From: Nonlabens sp.
GTDB lineage: Bacteria > Bacteroidota > Bacteroidia > Flavobacteriales > Flavobacteriaceae
Assembly (NCBI RefSeq): GCF_018401815.1
Contig: NZ_JAGYKG010000001.1
Location: 62,001 to 126,000, forward strand
Reading direction: 5' to 3'
DNA: 64,000 nt
How positions within the stretch are numbered: position 1 is the stretch's first letter; each line of letters opens with the position of its first letter. Made by a program: the position numbers and the translations under genes. The notes below the pieces were generated by a model. That model did not search any database, was not told the DNA's origin, and saw nothing but the letters and a program-made list of their open reading frames with translations. Shown here piece by piece: positions 59,947 through 64,000 of the stretch.

Positions 59947-60770
59947 AAACACTCAGTTTTAAAAGGGCAAACAGCCAGTAAGTCTTGTTGTACTTGTTTG
60001 ATTTTTGTAGCCCTAGGCAACGCGTCTACATGATTTTTAATCATAGCTATAGATGCTTCTATATCTTGTGATCGTTCCATATCGCTAGCGGTATAGGCAT
60101 TTAAATCTACAGACATCAAATAGTCGTGATACTTTACGCCATCTCCTTGAATATTATTTGAAAAACGAACTTGTACCGCGGGGATTTGATAAGCGTGTGA
60201 TACGATAAGACCGTGTAAAGAGGAGGTTAAAATATGTTCGCAGGCTAATATATCATTAGTAGTTTGTTCTATATCATTAGTTCTAAAATTAATTACTTTT
60301 ACGTCTTCGTGTTCTGTGTAGTAATTTTTTACGAGCTCATAATCGCATATATGAGGCACAATTCCCAATTTAAATTTTTTCTCTACATCGGGACAATAGT
60401 AGAGTGGTAACAACAAGGCTGGATCCCCATAGATGGCTGGGCAGTTATAACCTAGATCTAGGAGGCGCTTTCGCGAAAGCGGACCTCTTACTGCCAGGAA
60501 GGTGGCAGCAGCTAGTTGAGAATCCGTCGAAATAATCCCACTGCCCCAAACGGTGCAATGTGTGCCAATATGTTCCAATATACTACCTATACTGACATAC
60601 AAAGGCTTCCAAAAATTTTTAAAATAAAATTTGTTTGCTCGATACCATTTTACAGGTGTTTCTGATATTTTTTCTACGAGATATTTTCCTAAAAAATCTC
60701 CATAGTTTTCCTTATCTAGTTTTTGAATATAAATTTCACTCCACCAATATAATCTTATGAATTTTCCCAT
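59943..60770 (-). CDS. Polysaccharide pyruvyl transferase family protein
   Basis: 275 aa. Members transfer pyruvate from phosphoenolpyruvate to sugars as ketals. The features are NYGDFLGKYLVEKI, TVWGSGIIS, FLAVRGPLSRKRLLDLGYN, YGDPALLLPLYY and ILTSSLHGLIVSHAYQIPAVQV, the last with the catalytic His. The palindrome at 60466 supplies SRKR in the RGPxTRxxLxxLG motif, changing the usual residues but keeping the Arg. It sits between the two exporter genes and overlaps wzt by 4 bp. Confidence 0.9.
   Translation of the reverse strand: MGKFIRLYWWSEIYIQKLDKENYGDFLGKYLVEKISETPVKWYRANKFYFKNFWKPLYVSIGSILEHIGTHCTVWGSGIISTDSQLAAATFLAVRGPLSRKRLLDLGYNCPAIYGDPALLLPLYYCPDVEKKFKLGIVPHICDYELVKNYYTEHEDVKVINFRTNDIEQTTNDILACEHILTSSLHGLIVSHAYQIPAVQVRFSNNIQGDGVKYHDYLMSVDLNAYTASDMERSQDIEASIAMIKNHVDALPRATKIKQVQQDLLAVCPFKTECL
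60466..60481. repeat. Palindrome copy 16
   Basis: Perfect 16-bp palindrome in the pyruvyl transferase gene, read as LSRKR. Confidence 0.9.
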
Positions 60771-61651
60771 TATACGGTATCTATAAAGGTTTTTTCGGTG
60801 TTATTAAAAACAACCAGACCTATAAAAAAGAGTATCATTCCCAATATAAATCCTAAGGTAATTCCTGTCCAGTGAATCTCTAGATTATTGAACCATAACG
60901 TGCGGTAACTTTCAATAATATGTGCTAATGGATTCCACTCTACTAACCAGAAGTAGTCTTTTAATTTATCTTTTGCTGCTTCTAGAGAATACATTACGGC
61001 ACTCAAATACATCACAAGACCCAAACCAAAATTGATCAAAATAGATAAATCACGATACTTGGTCGTTAATGCCGAAAAAATCATTCCCAATCCCATACCT
61101 ATTAAAATTACATTGAGGATAAGAACAAACAATAAAGGCAAGTAATAAGAAGGCCTTACTTCCATACCATTATAGGCATAATAGATATAAAAAATAATCA
61201 ATATCAGTACCTGTATTCCATATTTAAAAAGTTCAGAGAGCACTTTAGACGCTGGAGCAATAAATCGTGGAAAATACACCTTCCCAAAAAGTCCGGCATT
61301 TGCTTTGAAAGCATTACTGGTGGCATTTAATGATTCTTTAAAATACGACCATAGAGTTAGGCCTGTCAGGTTGAATAAAAAATTAGGAATGGCACCATTG
61401 TCTATACCTGCAACTTCGTTGAAGACCAGTGTAAAAACCACACTAGTAAAAAGTGGCTGTATAAGAAACCATAGTGGTCCTAAAATGGTCTGTTTATAAA
61501 CAGTAACTATATCTCTTTTAATAAAAAGGATTAATAAATCTCTATACTCCCATATTTCCTTAAGGTTCAAGTCTATCAACTTCCCTTTAGGTTTGATTTC
61601 ATAAAGCCAATCTTCTGTTTTGTTCATGATTTTTTTTGAATGCGCTTTCAT
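60770..61651 (-). CDS. wzm: Polysaccharide ABC exporter permease (Wzm-like)
   Basis: 293 aa ABC-2 membrane protein. DLLILFIKRDIVTVYKQTILGPLWFLIQPL is the family's amphipathic start and first span; FNLTGLTLWSYFKESL and YLSAVMYSLEAAKDKL...WNPLAHIIESYRTLWF are the conserved loops. Six spans are visible. An ATG at 61627 (MNKTEDWLYEIKPKG) is an alternative start that looks closer to relatives. Together with the Wzt-like ATPase it should export undecaprenyl-linked glycan across the inner membrane. One-base overlap with the pyruvyl transferase gene. Confidence 0.92.
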   Translation of the reverse strand: MKAHSKKIMNKTEDWLYEIKPKGKLIDLNLKEIWEYRDLLILFIKRDIVTVYKQTILGPLWFLIQPLFTSVVFTLVFNEVAGIDNGAIPNFLFNLTGLTLWSYFKESLNATSNAFKANAGLFGKVYFPRFIAPASKVLSELFKYGIQVLILIIFYIYYAYNGMEVRPSYYLPLLFVLILNVILIGMGLGMIFSALTTKYRDLSILINFGLGLVMYLSAVMYSLEAAKDKLKDYFWLVEWNPLAHIIESYRTLWFNNLEIHWTGITLGFILGMILFFIGLVVFNNTEKTFIDTV

Positions 61652-61669
61652 TAAAGCAAAGTTGATTTT

Positions 61670-64000
61670 CTAATTGGACCTACTAAAACCTTTTATAATT
61701 TCCTTAATTCTATGAAGAATTCCAGCTCTCTTCTCATCTTCATGGTACCCATTGCCATAAGCACCATAACCGTAACCAGAGCCATACCCGTAGCCGTAGC
61801 CGTAAGCTCCCCGATCTTTAAAGTAATTGAATACAAAACTCAAATTTTTGATTTCCCCGCGTTGGTATTTTTCATTCACCACATCCAGCATTCCTTTTTT
61901 GGTATACCCCTGACGTACCACATACAAAGTCGCATCGACATATTTAGCGATCTCCAAAGCATCTGCTACCAAACCCAAAGGAGGGGTGTCCAGAATGATG
62001 TAATCGTAGTCCAGTTGAAACTGCTCAATCATTTCTCCCGCACGTCTCGACATGATCAATTCACTAGGGTTGGGAGGCACTGGCCCAGAAAGGACAATAT
62101 CCAAATGTTCGATACCCGTTGTACGTACGATATCCCTTAAACGGCAATCCTTCACTAAATAATTAGAGACACCCAGATCGTTATCTACTCCAAAATCATC
62201 AAATATTTTGGGCTTCCTTAAGTCCAGACCGATAAGTAAGGTGCGTTTGCCACTTAAAGCAAATACCGTCGCCAAGTTGATGCTGGTAAAGGTCTTTCCT
62301 TCTCCACTCACACTGCTGGTCAACATAATGGTACGCGAGCCATTAAGTGACTCTTGATTGTAAATAAAATGCAAGCTGGAACGTATGCCTCTAAAGGATT
62401 CGGCTATGGTAGATTTGGGCTTGTCTTTTACCACTAGGTTGTTAGGATGACGTGCCTTACCCACTACACCTATAGTGGGTATGGGAGATAATTTTTCTAT
62501 GTCCTTGGGGGAATGGATAAAATTGTCTAAAATGGTCAGCACAAAGGCAAAAGAAATAGGAACTGCCAAACCAATCAGCAAAGCTATCAAATAATTGATA
62601 TTGGAATCCCGGCGTGTACCTCCACCTCCTGTATCCTTGGCTTCATCAATCACGTATACATCAGATACATTGGCAGCCTTCACAAGCTCTGCTTCTGCTT
62701 TTCTAGACATGTACACATTATAAGCGTTTTTATCCAGGTCAAATTGCCGCTGTATCCTTAAGAACTCCTGTTGCTCTTTAGGCAATTTTTTTATTTGGCC
62801 CTCCACTTGGTTTATTTGAGTATACAACATGCCCAATTCCTTTTTCAATAAAGAGTTAGAGCTTTTAATGTTTTCATAAATCACTTCCTTAATCGCATTG
62901 ATATCCCTATCAATTTCCCTAAATACAGGGGCGTCGGCACGCATAGCAAATTCCCTTTTTTTGCGTTCTTCTGATAAGTTGATCAATCGCGCGACAGCAC
63001 TAGAAATACTTCCTTCTTCAATTCCTACCACAGATGGCGCTTGGATAACGGTATAGTCCGTTTTATTTTTAAGATAAGCCTTTAAGTTATTGTAATAATT
63101 GATTTTATTTTGAATGCTGCGCTCTTGTATTTCAAAATCGGTCAAACGCTTGTTGAAATCAGTGTTTTGCGTTAAGGCGTCCACTAACAAGGATTTATCT
63201 TTAAATTTTTCTAGGTCTTGCTCTGATTTTTTTAGGGCTTTTTCTTGTAAAACCAACGAACTATCGATGTACCTGATCGTACTAACAGCAAACTTGTTTT
63301 TGCGCTCCAACTCGCCTCGCTCTAGAATCACAGAACTGGTATTGATGTAATCAATCAATCGTTGTTTATTCCCGCCACTTAAACTTAAAAGCAATATAGA
63401 AGAGCCTTCAGGGGATGGGTTAATCGCAATGCTTTTATAGTTATGGACTGTACCCCAGTAATTTCCAAAATTAATTAACCACTCTCCTCCTGTAGCAATA
63501 GTTGACCCGCGCTTTTCTATCATGGCATTTAAAAAAGGCAACTGTATGGAATCACCAAATTGAAATTCCTGTTTCCAAGTGCCTTGAGGCACCGTTATGC
63601 TTTGGTTGGCTTTTTGTCCATAATGATAGCCAGAAGCCTGAGGGCTTGGGAACTCAGTCGAAAGTTCAAAGCGCTCTTGATCCTTGACTTTGATCCGTAT
63701 GTTCTTGCCATAAAGCTGGGCTTTATTGGAGTCTGCATACATAAAAAAGGGGGTTTGTTTGTAGGCATCGGTGTGATAATAATCTCCTTCTTTGATGTAA
63801 TTGATGTAAAACTGCAACTCGTCCACCACCTGCTCAGCATGCGTGCGGGACTTGAATTGCACAATAGCCGTTGTTACCTTATCGGTGGTACCTCCCCAAT
63901 TAAAAGTCAGACTGGTATTGCTCGTAAATAAAGGATTGGAATTATCCTTGATACTGATTAAAGAACTGGCACTGTAAACCGTCTGTATGAATTGATTCTT
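61670..64000 (-). CDS. Wzc-type polysaccharide co-polymerase with tyrosine autokinase, 5' end outside window
   Basis: Reading frame open to the right edge (777 codons seen, beginning KNQFIQTVYSA), so the GTG at 63862 is internal. The order is a periplasmic Wzz-like domain with long coiled coil, a span YLIALLIGLAVPISFAFVLTIL, and a cytoplasmic BY-kinase. The kinase has Walker A SSVSGEGKTFTS, Walker A' LLIGLDLRKPKI and Walker B YIILDTPPLG. The C-terminus is a Tyr/Gly cluster (GAYGYGYGYGSGYGYGAY), the autophosphorylation tail. It would control glycan length and export, partnering a Wza-type outer membrane protein likely encoded just outside the window. Confidence 0.93.
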   Translation of the reverse strand, partial: KNQFIQTVYSASSLISIKDNSNPLFTSNTSLTFNWGGTTDKVTTAIVQFKSRTHAEQVVDELQFYINYIKEGDYYHTDAYKQTPFFMYADSNKAQLYGKNIRIKVKDQERFELSTEFPSPQASGYHYGQKANQSITVPQGTWKQEFQFGDSIQLPFLNAMIEKRGSTIATGGEWLINFGNYWGTVHNYKSIAINPSPEGSSILLLSLSGGNKQRLIDYINTSSVILERGELERKNKFAVSTIRYIDSSLVLQEKALKKSEQDLEKFKDKSLLVDALTQNTDFNKRLTDFEIQERSIQNKINYYNNLKAYLKNKTDYTVIQAPSVVGIEEGSISSAVARLINLSEERKKREFAMRADAPVFREIDRDINAIKEVIYENIKSSNSLLKKELGMLYTQINQVEGQIKKLPKEQQEFLRIQRQFDLDKNAYNVYMSRKAEAELVKAANVSDVYVIDEAKDTGGGGTRRDSNINYLIALLIGLAVPISFAFVLTILDNFIHSPKDIEKLSPIPTIGVVGKARHPNNLVVKDKPKSTIAESFRGIRSSLHFIYNQESLNGSRTIMLTSSVSGEGKTFTSINLATVFALSGKRTLLIGLDLRKPKIFDDFGVDNDLGVSNYLVKDCRLRDIVRTTGIEHLDIVLSGPVPPNPSELIMSRRAGEMIEQFQLDYDYIILDTPPLGLVADALEIAKYVDATLYVVRQGYTKKGMLDVVNEKYQRGEIKNLSFVFNYFKDRGAYGYGYGYGSGYGYGAYGNGYHEDEKRAGILHRIKEIIKGFSRSN

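Noticed and set aside
2756..60481. Palindrome as a transposon end, terminator or promoter
   Set aside because: Copies have unrelated flanks and no target duplications, lie inside genes in either gene orientation, and lack T-runs.
61712..62140. 142-aa plus-strand frame opposite the Wzc gene
   Set aside because: Antisense shadow of the strongly supported kinase domain.

Overview
The window looks like chromosomal DNA from a marine-type member of Flavobacteriaceae (Bacteroidota). The evidence is an S8 protease with a type IX secretion tail, TAnnTTTG-type -7 promoter elements, almost no Shine-Dalgarno sequences, and families typical of the group (BT_3928-type DoxX protein, cyclophilin-FKBP fusion, Bacteroidota-type RF1). 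Genus cannot be fixed from the sequence alone; Nonlabens or Dokdonia relatives are my guess. No rRNA, tRNA, CRISPR array, IS element or replication origin was seen.

Positions 1 to 33.1 kb are mostly housekeeping genes in short operons. They run: purM (cut by the window edge), a decayed msrA, prfA-pyrF, RNA and small-molecule methyltransferases, a ZIP transporter, hemolysin III and nitronate monooxygenase, a secreted subtilase, mnmA, a two-domain fasciclin lipoprotein, a GreA-like protein and rluF. Next come a tetR-ABC-HlyD-TolC export operon on the minus strand (15.97-21.13 kb) with a clear candidate operator, then an M24 protein, clpS, prmA, tpiA, a lone DppB-type permease, the DoxX protein, a dual-family prolyl isomerase, recQ, kdsD, tatC and an AhpD-like protein.

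From 33.28 kb to the right edge, 28 genes on the minus strand form one surface-polysaccharide locus. Its promoter-proximal end at the right holds a Wzc tyrosine autokinase (cut by the edge), the Wzm/Wzt ABC exporter and a pyruvyl transferase. About 17 glycosyltransferases follow, with two FkbM-type and one other methyltransferase, UDP-GlcNAc 2-epimerase, a nonulosonic acid module (NeuB plus a NeuA-HAD fusion), a serine-acetyltransferase-like protein and an exostosin-like protein. The likely product is a heteropolymer carrying a nine-carbon acid and methyl, acetyl and pyruvyl decorations, exported by an ABC transporter. No Wzx, Wzy or initiating phosphoglycosyltransferase is visible.

The strongest unexplained signal is a 14-16 bp perfect palindrome, core GCTTTCGCGAAAGC, present 13 times exactly and three times in altered form. 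All 13 exact copies lie inside genes and are read as AFAKA or LSRKR-type peptides. A second layer is a set of unrelated 7-bp tandem repeats, one lying inside a glycosyltransferase gene where a change in copy number would shift the frame. There are also a 178-bp tandem duplication carrying hairpins and a hexamer repeat that encodes polyserine in a second glycosyltransferase.
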